From Pseudomaricurvus sp033283175 (lineage in GTDB: Bacteria > Pseudomonadota > Gammaproteobacteria > Pseudomonadales > Cellvibrionaceae): DNA of 64,000 nucleotides. The position numbers were made by a program, and so were the translations under genes. Of this stretch, positions 27,375-35,144 are shown in pieces; position 1 is the stretch's first letter; each line of letters begins with the position of its first letter. Under the pieces are notes generated by a model. That model searched no databases. It was not told where the DNA came from and worked only from the letters and a program-made list of their open reading frames with translations. The DNA lies in assembly GCA_033283175.1 (NCBI GenBank), contig JAWMQM010000002.1, positions 310,001 through 374,000 of the forward strand, written 5' to 3'.

Positions 27375-28088
27375 ATGAGCGCAGCTCCAATTAGCGAAGA
27401 TGTCGCCTTGCGGGTGGGTCTCGCTGCCCGCGAGTTGCCCGATACCAACGCCGGATTGCTCCTGAAGATCCTGTTGCAGGCCCTGGGAGCGCCGCTCACT
27501 CTGGCGAAACTGTCCAAATTGCGCAAGGCTCGGCTATTGGCCGCAGCCAATGGCCAGCTGGAAAATGCCACCGACGAGCAGCTCAAAAAAGCCGTCAACT
27601 ACCTCAAGGGACGTGGCTTCGAACTGGCCGCCGAACCTCTGCCAGAGATCGCCGACTACGAAGACGGCGATATGCCAGCTTCCATCCGCATCGCCTGCAG
27701 TTCCAACCGAGGTGACCAGATTGATGGCCATTTTGGCTCCTGTACCCGCTTCCTGATCTACCAGGTGTCTGCGCAGGAAGTCCGCCTGATTGATATCCGC
27801 AGTGTGCCGGCCATTGACCCGGAGGCGGACAAGAACAAGGCGCGCGCCGACCTGATTGCCGATTGTCATGTGCTGTGCACCTCTTCTATCGGTGGGCCGG
27901 CGGTGGCCAAAGTTGTTCGCGCCGGACTGCACCCCATGAAGTTGCCACAGGCCAGGCCCGCGCCGGAGATGATGGCCGATCTGCAACGGGTATTGGGCGG
28001 CACGCCCCCACCGTGGCTGGCGAAAGCCATGGGCCTGGTGCCATCCCTGAGTGAAGAAACGGAAGACGAGCTGGAAGAAGAGGTGTGA
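27375..28088 (+). CDS. nifY: Nitrogenase cofactor carrier NifY
   Basis: 237 residues. An N-terminal helical domain (to about residue 95, ILLQALGAPLTLAKLSKLRK) is followed by a NifX/NifB-type FeMo-co binding domain: RIACSSNRGDQIDGHFGSCT, then CHVLCTSSIGGPAVAKVVRA. It ends in the common PPPWLAKAMG motif and an acidic tail. In Azotobacter, NifY and NafY bind apo-MoFe protein or cofactor during insertion. Confidence 0.9.
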   Translation: MSAAPISEDVALRVGLAARELPDTNAGLLLKILLQALGAPLTLAKLSKLRKARLLAAANGQLENATDEQLKKAVNYLKGRGFELAAEPLPEIADYEDGDMPASIRIACSSNRGDQIDGHFGSCTRFLIYQVSAQEVRLIDIRSVPAIDPEADKNKARADLIADCHVLCTSSIGGPAVAKVVRAGLHPMKLPQARPAPEMMADLQRVLGGTPPPWLAKAMGLVPSLSEETEDELEEEV

Positions 28089-28090
28089 GT

Positions 28091-28357
28091 ATGCTCAACG
28101 AGGCCCGGATTGACGAGATTGTTTCGCTGGTGAGTCAGCAGGGACTGGACGAAAGCTGTGTCGCGATGCTGCGTCAGAAGTACGACGACACTCACTTCAC
28201 CTACTGCATGGATGACGACATGAACGCTTCAAGGCCGTTTAAAAGCTGCGAAGGCTTTAATGTCTACCTGGTCAGCTCCGCTGACCACTGCTCAACACTG
28301 ACACCCGATCCTGAACTGGCTTCCGGACTGGTGCTGGCGGAAGTGATCGAGGAGTGA
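28091..28357 (+). CDS. Small nif-associated protein (DUF6129-like)
   Basis: 88 residues from ATG 28091 (GAGG 7 nt upstream), straight after nifY. It has LNEARIDEIVSLVSQQGLDE and FTYCMDDDMNASRPFKSCEG. It resembles the small ORF that follows nifY in Azotobacter and Pseudomonas stutzeri nif clusters; the DUF6129 name is from memory. No enzymatic motif. Three Cys residues could bind a metal, but this is speculation. Confidence 0.6.
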   Translation: MLNEARIDEIVSLVSQQGLDESCVAMLRQKYDDTHFTYCMDDDMNASRPFKSCEGFNVYLVSSADHCSTLTPDPELASGLVLAEVIEE

Positions 28358-28448
28358 CCTGAGGGGCTGTGACGTATGGGACTCTTGATTATAGGGCTCC
28401 TGTTTATAGGACTCTTGTGTACCGCAATGTGATGTACGGACCTGGATT

Positions 28449-29198
28449 ATGAGTCGCGACGACTACTGCGATGGTGACCTGACGCCACGCGCCGATTGCC
28501 TTGCCTGCCGCTTCAGTGTGGATCTTTTGCCAGCAGGTCGGTGTGTACCCGGTGACGCCTGTGTTGCCGTCGACAGTGGACGCCAGATCGATCGTTTCTT
28601 TCGCCGTAATCCTGAGCTGGCAGTGGACTATATCGCCGACAGCTTCTGGGAGCGCCGCGCCATCTCCGCCCGCTACCTGCCGGTGGAGAAGCTGGACGAG
28701 CTGATTCGCGACCCGGATGAAGCGGTTCGGCGGGCAGTGGCTTACCGGTTGCCCCGCGAACGTCTCATCGAGCTGATAGACGATGAGGATCGCGAGGTTC
28801 GTATCACCGTGGCAGACCGCTTGCCGGTGGATCAGTTAGAGCGTTTGGCGGCGGATCCCGACTATCTGGTGCGTGCCTACGTGGTGCAGCGCCTGCCCCA
28901 GGGACGTCTGTTCCGCTTTATTCGCGATGAAGACCGGCAGGTGCGCAAGTTTGTGGCCCGACGACTGCCGGAAGAGACCCTGGCGCTAATGATCTATGAT
29001 CCCGAGCCGGAGGTGCGGCGCATCGTCGCTGATCGCCTGGAAGGGCCCTCGGTGGTGCCGCTGCTGCAGGACGAAGACTGGACCGTTCGGCTCACTGCGG
29101 TCATGAATGCTCCGCTGGATGCCCTGGGTGCTCTCCGGAATGACTCCGATCCCGAGGTTCGGGATGCGGTGCAACAGCGGTTGCAGGAAGAGGCGTGA
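28449..29198 (+). CDS. [4Fe-4S] leucine-rich-variant (LRV) repeat protein
   Basis: 249 residues. The N-terminal domain has Cys7, Cys17, Cys20, Cys32 and Cys38, the [4Fe-4S] site of the Azotobacter LRV protein. From about residue 55 onward there are eight or so 24-residue LRV repeats of the form DxxxxVRxxVAxRLPxxxLxxL, for example DPDEAVRRAVAYRLPRERL and DDEDREVRITVADRLPVDQL. The LRV protein sits in nif clusters, but its role is unknown. A protein-binding scaffold for nitrogenase assembly is plausible. Confidence 0.9.
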   Translation: MSRDDYCDGDLTPRADCLACRFSVDLLPAGRCVPGDACVAVDSGRQIDRFFRRNPELAVDYIADSFWERRAISARYLPVEKLDELIRDPDEAVRRAVAYRLPRERLIELIDDEDREVRITVADRLPVDQLERLAADPDYLVRAYVVQRLPQGRLFRFIRDEDRQVRKFVARRLPEETLALMIYDPEPEVRRIVADRLEGPSVVPLLQDEDWTVRLTAVMNAPLDALGALRNDSDPEVRDAVQQRLQEEA

Positions 29199-29218
29199 GA
29201 GCGGTTAAGCTCTGGTGA

Positions 29219-30214
29219 TTAAAGCTTAACCAGCATCTTGCCCTTGTTTTTTCCTTCAAACAGGCCAAGAAACGCCTCAACGGCGTGGTCGATGCCTTCA
29301 TAAACCGTTTCTTCGGATTTCACCTTGCCCTCAGCAATCCACGGTGCCATCTGACTGGCAAACTCTTCGAATTGATCAAAATAATCAATCACGATAAAGC
29401 CTTGCATCGTCAACTTTTTCATATTGATGAAAAGCAGATTGGTGGGACCGGGCTGTGGGGTATCGGCGTTGTAATCGGCGATCATGCCGCAGACCGGAAT
29501 ACGGCCGTAGTCGTTCATTACATTTAATGCCGCCTGCAGGTGCGCACCGCCCACATTCTCGAAATAGACATCGATACCCTCAGGGGCCGCTGCCTGCAGG
29601 GCCCGGGTTAAATCATCGACCTGGTGGTAATTGATAACCGCATCGACTCCCATAGCCTTGACCATTGCCGCTTTCTCGTCGGACCCTACCGAGCCAATAA
29701 CACGGCAGCCGTGGAGCTTGGCAATCTGGCAGGCCACACTGCCGACCGCGCCGGAGGCGGCTGACACAAACACCGTATCGGCAGGCTTCAGTTGCGCCAC
29801 CTTGATCAGGCCGGCCCAGGCGGTTAAGCCGGTCATACCCATTACCCCAAGGAAATACTGGTCAGGCAGGGGAACATGGGGCAACAGGGTGAAATCCTGG
29901 CCGTCACTGACAAAAGCGGTACGCCAGCCGCTGATATGGCTCACTTTGGCACCCACAGGGAACCGCGGGTTGCGCGATTCCACCACCTCGCCAATGGCCC
30001 CGCCATCCATCACGGCATTCAGCTCGAACGGCGGGATATAGGATTGCCGGTCAATCATGCGCATCCGCATATAGGGATCTACCGACATCCAGGTGTTTTT
30101 GACCAGCACCTCGCCGTCTTTCAGGTCTGGCAATGTCACCTCCACCAGCTTGAAGTTGGCCTGGGAGGGGATACCTGCAGGGCGTGAGACAAGGTGGATC
30201 TGCTGGCTGTTCAT
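29219..30214 (-). CDS. MDR-family NADP-dependent oxidoreductase (CurA/leukotriene B4 reductase-like)
   Basis: 331 residues of the zinc-free medium-chain reductase family. The N-terminal domain has VEVTLPDLKDGEVLVKNTWM and SVDPYMRMRM. The Rossmann domain has VFVSAASGAVGSVACQIAKL and DVYFENVGGAHLQAAL. Members reduce double bonds of alpha,beta-unsaturated ketones with NADPH. It is convergent with the LRV gene and not evidently connected to nitrogen fixation. Confidence 0.88.
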   Translation of the reverse strand: MNSQQIHLVSRPAGIPSQANFKLVEVTLPDLKDGEVLVKNTWMSVDPYMRMRMIDRQSYIPPFELNAVMDGGAIGEVVESRNPRFPVGAKVSHISGWRTAFVSDGQDFTLLPHVPLPDQYFLGVMGMTGLTAWAGLIKVAQLKPADTVFVSAASGAVGSVACQIAKLHGCRVIGSVGSDEKAAMVKAMGVDAVINYHQVDDLTRALQAAAPEGIDVYFENVGGAHLQAALNVMNDYGRIPVCGMIADYNADTPQPGPTNLLFINMKKLTMQGFIVIDYFDQFEEFASQMAPWIAEGKVKSEETVYEGIDHAVEAFLGLFEGKNKGKMLVKL

Positions 30215-30350
30215 TTTTGGTATTCCTCGCTGGCTGAGCGGGCCGGATTTGGTGGCAGGCTGTTGTCAGGGAGCGCCGCTTTAAGCGCAGTGTGCCGGTA
30301 ATGGCCCTGCCTGACTGGAAATGTAGGATGTGATTGCGGTTAATTCAAAT

Positions 30351-30614
30351 TCAGGATTTTTTGCCGGCGGAAACAGGCTTTTCCAGCTGCATGAGCAGGT
30401 CGGATATTTCTGCGACCTTTTCCGCAATCAAGGTTTCTGCGTCGTACAAGCCGCGGTTGTAGAAGAAACCGCCCATCTCCTCTGCAAAGAAATCGATCAA
30501 AAATTCGGCGTCAAAGTTGCCGATCTCCTGATTCATCTCTTCCCGAAAGTAAAGCTTGACCTTCTGGACCATGACCTCCTTTTCATCTTTGGAAAATTCG
30601 ATTCTATCCATCAT
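30351..30614 (-). CDS. DUF2164 family protein
   Basis: 87 residues from the ATG at 30614 (AGGA 5 nt upstream; the next codon is also ATG). IEFSKDEKEVMVQKVKLYFR and FLIDFFAEEMGGFFYNRGLYDA are the DUF2164 pattern. The C-terminal helix ends PVSAGKKS. Function unknown. Confidence 0.8.
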   Translation of the reverse strand: MMDRIEFSKDEKEVMVQKVKLYFREEMNQEIGNFDAEFLIDFFAEEMGGFFYNRGLYDAETLIAEKVAEISDLLMQLEKPVSAGKKS

Positions 30615-30967
30615 CAGAGTCCTGGGTGGCGTTAACAAGTGACAGTCAAAAGTTGGCGATCACGTCGATGGTCTCAATAGCAGGCCCGACATGGTCATAG
30701 TAAAACAATAAGGGGTAGTCCGTTGTGTTGCTCGCCGCGCTGGGGAAACCACGCCTGGTACCGCTATGCGATGGTCGGAGCCTTGCCCTGTGTGCCACGA
30801 TGCAAGGCACTGGCGTACAGGCTAAGGATACGCAGGGAGAGAGGCTGAAACCATCAGTATTGAGAGCAAAGCGGAGATGGGCTGGCGGGCGTTGCAGGTA
30901 ACGCCTGGCGGTCAGGCGAGGGGAGTGCCGCCGGCAGCTGGCAGAGCTTGGGCGGCGTGTCGGGCAA
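30615..30967. other. Intergenic region, no gene seen
   Basis: 353 bp between DUF2164 and the ankyrin gene. I find no convincing ORF, sigma-54 site or strong hairpin. Confidence 0.5.
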
Positions 30968-31432
30968 TCAGGATACCTGCGCGGAGACCTCCCGCGTCGC
31001 GGCCTTTAACAGTCTCAGGCAGCCCACCGTACTTGCCAGCTCCAGTGCCGAGAAATCGTCCAGCGATTTCAGGCTGGTATCGGCACCCTGCTGCAGCAGA
31101 AAGCTGACCCAGCGGTCCTTGCCGGCCGAGGAGGCGTACATTAATGCACTGGCCCCGTTGTCGTTCTGGTTATTGATATTGGCACCGGCGGCCAGCAGCT
31201 CTGTGGCCAGATCAAAACTGTCTGATACCACGCAGGCCCAGAGCGCGTCGGTGCCGTCCATATTGCGGTGTAATACATTGGCGCCGGCCTTGACCAGGTC
31301 GCTGGCCACATCGTACTCGCCCTTGCGGCAGGCCAGCATCAGGGGCGTGTCGTTGTGACGACCGGGGGCGTCGATATCGTCGGTATCAAAACCGTGATCG
31401 TTTATCCATTGCAGGCTAGTGGGGGTTGGCAT
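30968..31432 (-). CDS. Ankyrin-repeat protein in the nif region
   Basis: 154 residues with three to four ankyrin repeats: NDTPLMLACRKGEYDVASDL-VKAGANV, MDGTDALWACVVSDSFDLAT-ELLAAGANI and NGASALMYASSAGKDRWVSF-LLQQGADT. No signal peptide. It starts 23 bp after the NifX-like gene, so the two form an operon. Ankyrin proteins mediate protein contacts; the partner is probably a nif component, but this is inference. Confidence 0.8.
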   Translation of the reverse strand: MPTPTSLQWINDHGFDTDDIDAPGRHNDTPLMLACRKGEYDVASDLVKAGANVLHRNMDGTDALWACVVSDSFDLATELLAAGANINNQNDNGASALMYASSAGKDRWVSFLLQQGADTSLKSLDDFSALELASTVGCLRLLKAATREVSAQVS

Positions 31433-31455
31433 AACGACTCCTTCCGCTCTCCGGC

Positions 31456-31866
31456 TCAGTAGCCGGCCTGGCGGCTCTGGTGGTGGTGAGGGTCCAGGCA
31501 AGTGCTCTCGTCGTGGCCGGCGCTGGCCGGCAGGTCGTTGCGCAGGTAGCCGGTCAGGGCCAGCATGGGATCTGACTCGGCGGTGGTGACCAGCTGGGTA
31601 TGGCGTTCGGCCAGGCGACGAATAACCCCGTCTCCGGCAGAGCCGGCAATGGCAATGTCCACACTGTGCAGGGGGTGGCGGTTACCGTCGCCCCGCACGT
31701 GCCACTCGTGGAGGGTACCGCTGGCGGTCAGGGATATTTCCCACACAGGTTCCGGAATGGACGCGCTGGATGGCAAGGCGAAAACGCGCCAGTGCCGGGC
31801 ACGGCCGGCGTGGGGTGACAGTTGGCCGTTGGGGTCAACGGCAACCGCGATCAACTGTTCAGACAT
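31456..31866 (-). CDS. NifX/NifB-type cofactor-binding domain protein
   Basis: 136 residues. LIAVAVDPNGQLSPHAGRAR with the His, then VDIAIAGSAGDGVIRRLAER, follow the dinitrogenase iron-molybdenum cofactor-binding fold (NifX, NafY, NifB C-terminus). The C-terminus is His-rich (HDESTCLDPHHHQSRQ), which could bind metal. It is shorter than nifX (157) and lies in a different operon with the ankyrin gene. Confidence 0.75.
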   Translation of the reverse strand: MSEQLIAVAVDPNGQLSPHAGRARHWRVFALPSSASIPEPVWEISLTASGTLHEWHVRGDGNRHPLHSVDIAIAGSAGDGVIRRLAERHTQLVTTAESDPMLALTGYLRNDLPASAGHDESTCLDPHHHQSRQAGY

Positions 31867-32180
31867 GATTGCTCTCCTGCTTGTTACGTTTGCGACGAAA
31901 GGCCACAAAGCTGTGTCGTAAAATTTACCTTGATGCAGATCAATAAAATGCTGCTTTTATCGATCCCTTGTAACTGATTGATTTTCTGCCCAATTCCTGA
32001 GGTGACTTGTGTGGTCACGCTGGTACGTATCTGGCAACACTCCTATTGCTGATGTGATTCACCGTGGCCGCCGAACGCAACCGTTGTGAATCCACTGTGA
32101 TAGTACATTTCATGTTGATAGGCACCCGCAGCCCATTTGATGGTGACAAGCCGGTGTTGATAACCAAAAGGAACGCAATC
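31867..32180. other. Divergent intergenic region
   Basis: 314 bp between the NifX-like and small CxxC genes. A near-match to the NifA site (TGT-N10-ACG) is at 31882-31897. No sigma-54 promoter with correct GG-N10-GC spacing was found on either strand. Confidence 0.4.
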
Positions 32181-32378
32181 ATGGCTGAATATTTCCTGGA
32201 ACCACTCGCTACCCAACCTGCCAGCTTTCAGGTACATGAAAAGAACTGTGCCAACCTGCAGAGCAAAATCGACGCAACCCGTTATCTGGGTTCCTACGGC
32301 AATGCGCAGGCTCCCCTGAACAAGGCCCTCGGGCTCCACAACCACGTGGATTTTTGTCCTGCCTGCCTGAAGTCCTGA
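32181..32378 (+). CDS. Small Cys-containing nif-region protein
   Basis: 65 residues with AAAAGGAAC before the ATG. Cys23 in VHEKNCANL and Cys59-x2-Cys62 in VDFCPACLKS could form a metal site. The middle YLGSYGNAQAPLNKALGLHN is distinct. I have a general memory of similar small proteins in nif clusters but cannot name a family. Cytoplasmic, no TM. Confidence 0.6.
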   Translation: MAEYFLEPLATQPASFQVHEKNCANLQSKIDATRYLGSYGNAQAPLNKALGLHNHVDFCPACLKS

Positions 32379-32684
32379 GTGTGAGGCGGCGGCCACATTT
32401 GCAAGTGGGGTCGCCGTCTTGTTCTCCTGCCCCGGATTCGGGTCGGTGGTTGCTTCTCTTTGCCTGCCTGTTGCCGTTCCACAGCCAATCGCGCACGGAG
32501 TGCGCTCCCACAAAAGAGTGTGCGCCCACAATGCTGCTGCCTGCTTTAGCCAGCCGAATGCAAGCTGTCGGCCCACTTCTTGTAGTAGCTGGCAGGGAGA
32601 ACTGCCGTCTTCCACAAAACGGAATTTCGCCTGACTGCTGAGGCGGACACTGCTCAACTGACAGCGTAATCCGATCCTTGCAGC
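32379..32684. other. Convergent intergenic region
   Basis: 306 bp. It opens with an imperfect hairpin, GGCGGCGGCCAC with GTGGGGTCGCC (32384-32416), a possible terminator for the small Cys protein. No gene seen. Confidence 0.45.
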
Positions 32685-33164
32685 TTAATCCGGGTCTTGG
32701 CTGTCATCGGTCAAATGAGCTGCCAATGCGCTGTCCATGGTCTTGACGTGGGCCGAAAACCACTCCAACAGGTTATCCCGCACCCAGGCGCGGGCCATAC
32801 TGCTGCGTCCGGCCTCTGCACGCTGGCAGAAGCGTTCCATGTCACCAAGAATGCGCTGGTGCTCGGCGCGATGTTCACTGAGAAGGCGGTGATCCGAGCT
32901 GTGCATGCGCAGCTCTTCCTTCTGAAAGTGATCCTGCGTGTGGTGCAGGAGTTGCTGCAGAGCCGGAACAAATTCTGCTGCCTGGGCACTGGCGGCCTGC
33001 TGGGCCAGCTGCACAAACTCTTCGTGACTGTGATCCATCTCGGCATCGCCCAAGCTGTACTGTGCTTCGGCGGCTGCCGCAAGTTTCGCAGATTGATGGC
33101 TGTGTTCTTCCTGCGGTACAGCCGCCGCAACACCACTGCTGGTGTGAATCGGAGAAGGGCGCAT
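32685..33164 (-). CDS. Hemerythrin-like di-iron protein
   Basis: About 159 residues. The four-helix hemerythrin ligands are visible: AEMDHSHEEFVQLAQQA, LLHHTQDHFQKEELRM and HRLLSEHRAEHQRIL, with HVKTMDSALAAHL at the end. The N-terminal 30 residues are His-rich and extra. Bacterial hemerythrins bind O2 reversibly; in a nif region, O2 buffering or delivery is a fair guess. The ATG at 33164 has GAGGA 6 nt upstream. Confidence 0.85.
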   Translation of the reverse strand: MRPSPIHTSSGVAAAVPQEEHSHQSAKLAAAAEAQYSLGDAEMDHSHEEFVQLAQQAASAQAAEFVPALQQLLHHTQDHFQKEELRMHSSDHRLLSEHRAEHQRILGDMERFCQRAEAGRSSMARAWVRDNLLEWFSAHVKTMDSALAAHLTDDSQDPD

Positions 33165-33316
33165 AATCATTCCTCAGTGTTATCTCTTCAGACTCATCGT
33201 ATTGCTGCGCAATACCCTTTGCGCAGCGGTGCACGGCGGTCATCGGTTACGGTGCGCTCGCTAAACAGGTTAACTCCGTCAATCAAAGGTCAATCAGCCC
33301 GGCTGCGGTTATTGTT

Positions 33317-33343
33317 GGCTGGCAGTCTTTCTGACTGCCGGCC
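33317..33343 (-). terminator. Hairpin downstream of bfd
   Basis: GGCTGGCAGT pairs with ACTGCCGGCC (one G-T pair) around CTTTCTG, just past the bfd stop on the minus strand. Confidence 0.5.
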
Positions 33344-33397
33344 GGTGCAGTCTGGGTAACAGGCACTTGTGGTGCCCGGTTTAACATCGGGTCGGCG

Positions 33398-33685
33398 TCA
33401 GGTGCCTGCCCGCTGCAAGTTGGTGTGTGCAGGCTGGGGCAGGGTGTCGGCGAATTTAGGGTTAAGGGTGGCAATCTTGCTCGGCTGTCCTGTTGTCGCC
33501 GCTGCGTGGCTTTTGGCGCACTGTTGCAGCGACGAATGCAGTTGATCACGGGCGCAGGAAGCGCAGCGGCCACACTGGGTCGCTACCTTCAGGTTTTCCC
33601 GCAGGTCGCGCATGCAGGTGGCGCCATCGGTAACGGCCTGGTCAATGTGCAGATCAGTGACTCCGTGACAGACGCAGATGTACAT
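33398..33685 (-). CDS. bfd: Bacterioferritin-associated ferredoxin-like [2Fe-2S] protein
   Basis: 95 residues. The Bfd domain is complete: YICVCHGVTDLHIDQAV gives Cys4 and Cys6, and TQCGRCASC gives Cys38 and Cys41, the C-x-C-x31-C-x2-C [2Fe-2S] site. The C-terminal 40 residues are a low-complexity extension not found in E. coli Bfd (64 residues). Bfd reduces bacterioferritin to release stored iron. A sigma-54 promoter and NifA site lie upstream, so iron release may be tied to nitrogenase synthesis. Confidence 0.88.
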   Translation of the reverse strand: MYICVCHGVTDLHIDQAVTDGATCMRDLRENLKVATQCGRCASCARDQLHSSLQQCAKSHAAATTGQPSKIATLNPKFADTLPQPAHTNLQRAGT

Positions 33686-33795
33686 GCAGCGCTCCTGACA
33701 GTTATCTCAATTGCTGTTGATGGTGTGAGCCTCTGTGGCTACACAACCGGCGGACGGGTAATGCCTGCCGTTATCAACAGTCCCGCGGGGTAAAT

Positions 33796-33811
33796 TGCAA
33801 AGAGCGGGCCG
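33796..33811 (-). promoter_or_regulatory. Sigma-54 promoter of bfd
   Basis: On the minus strand: CGGCCC-GCTCT-TTGCA, exact GG-N10-GC spacing, about 110 bp before the bfd start. Confidence 0.65.
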
Positions 33812-33880
33812 TTTTTTGTCCGGCGGTTTTAAGGTTTGCTCAACGGAAAATCAGGCACTTAGCGGAGGCGGGCAGGGGGT

Positions 33881-33896
33881 TGTGTCGTAAAACACA
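33881..33896. promoter_or_regulatory. NifA upstream activator site near bfd
   Basis: TGT-GTCGTAAAAC-ACA, exact TGT-N10-ACA, 70 bp upstream of the bfd -24 element. It may also serve the LRR gene on the other side. Confidence 0.7.
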
Positions 33897-34135
33897 CAGC
33901 CACAGGGAATGAGCTGATTGACGCTTTGTCACGCATGCTACAAATCCTGCCCGGCTCTGGGCTTGCTCGGGGCGCGTCTTCATCCCAGCACTTCCGGGGT
34001 GGCAATAACCCGCCTCCTTGAACGCAACTGTTTGAACCGGAAAGCGTTTTACACGCGTGCGCCGCCGGGCTTTGCTCTCGCCAGCTGCCTGCACCGGGCA
34101 GGGATGTGATAAGGCCACGCCGGAACTGTCATCAC

Positions 34136-34151
34136 TGGCGCTGAATTTGCA
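34136..34151 (+). promoter_or_regulatory. Candidate sigma-54 promoter for the LRR gene
   Basis: TGGCGC-TGAAT-TTGCA with exact spacing, 181 bp upstream of the LRR start. The rest of 33897-34331 shows no convincing gene; a 49-codon open frame from 34162 has no support. Confidence 0.5.
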
Positions 34152-34331
34152 GGTCACCTTTATGCAGGGCCGATGGTTATGCTGGGCCGATGGTAAAGGT
34201 CATGACGGAGAGCTGGCGGGGGCGTTTTACCGGTCGTCACCGGCAGATTGCGCAGCCAGCAGAGATACCGGTGGCCGGCGACGGCAGCGGCGCTGCCAGT
34301 CTCCGGCTTAACACACGTTGAGGAGCATTTT

Positions 34332-34886
34332 ATGAAACTGATTGATATTGCCTTTGCGGACGATGCTTTCAAGGCGGCTGTTTTGGCGACCGGAGCTACC
34401 GACGCCGAAGAGGTAACAGAGCTGAATGCCCGCAAGAAAGGTATTCGCGACGTCAGCGGGATAGAGTTCCTGACCAATCTGAAGGAGCTCGACCTGACCC
34501 GCAATCAGATCAGCAAGCTGGACCTGAGCCAGAACGCCAACCTGGAGTTGCTGTTTATCGGCAACAACCAGCTGGAAGAGCTGGACCTTTCCTGCTTGCC
34601 GAACCTGATGGAGCTGCATCTGTTTATGAACGATGTGGCGGAACTGGACCTGACCCACAATCCCAAACTGGAAGTGTTGTTTGCCAATGACAACGACCTC
34701 AGTGAGTTGGACCTGGGTAACAATGGCAAGCTGCTGGAGGTCATGGTGAGCGGTAACAGCCTGCGTGGCCTGGCGTTGCCTGAGACCGCGCCACTGGAGT
34801 CAGTGGAAGCGCGTCATAACCTGCTGTCCGATGACCTCAAGGCGACCCTGCAACAGAAGCTGGGGAGCTGTTCGTTCCTCTTCTGA
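34332..34886 (+). CDS. Leucine-rich repeat protein in the nif region
   Basis: 184 residues. From about residue 43 there are five to six 21-residue internalin-type repeats, such as LTNLKELDLTRNQISKLDLS, ANLELLFIGNNQLEELDLS and PKLEVLFANDNDLSELDLG. No signal peptide, so cytoplasmic. GAGGAGC precedes the ATG at 34332. It is the third repeat-scaffold gene in this region (after LRV and ankyrin), suggesting protein-protein roles, but the partner is unknown. Confidence 0.85.
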   Translation: MKLIDIAFADDAFKAAVLATGATDAEEVTELNARKKGIRDVSGIEFLTNLKELDLTRNQISKLDLSQNANLELLFIGNNQLEELDLSCLPNLMELHLFMNDVAELDLTHNPKLEVLFANDNDLSELDLGNNGKLLEVMVSGNSLRGLALPETAPLESVEARHNLLSDDLKATLQQKLGSCSFLF

Positions 34887-35144
34887 GGCTTTGCCGGACA
34901 GGGATCCAATACCCCTCCCATGGAGGGCTTCAGGCCGGTCCGGTAATTCTCCCTGTCGTGACTGTGTCGGAGCGGTGCCTGCAAACCAGGCTGCCGCCCA
35001 CCGGTTTCGGCCTGCAAGCCATTGCTTATCAGATTGCGGATAATGCTCCTGCAACTACCTTGACCGTGTGGATGGTCAGCAGGCTGTCGCCTGTTGTACT
35101 CTAGCCCTCAGAGTTCACTCCGTCAGCGTCAAACCAAATCCGCT

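Noticed and set aside
32020..32060. TGGC...TTGC pair upstream of the small Cys protein
   Set aside because: The GG to GC distance is 13 bp rather than 10, so it is not a sigma-54 promoter.
33840..34157. 105-codon minus-strand frame between bfd and the LRR gene
   Set aside because: Includes a NifA-type site and a candidate sigma-54 promoter and has no recognisable protein features.
34162..34311. 49-codon frame between the candidate sigma-54 promoter and the LRR gene
   Set aside because: Starts almost at the predicted transcript start and lacks a ribosome site.
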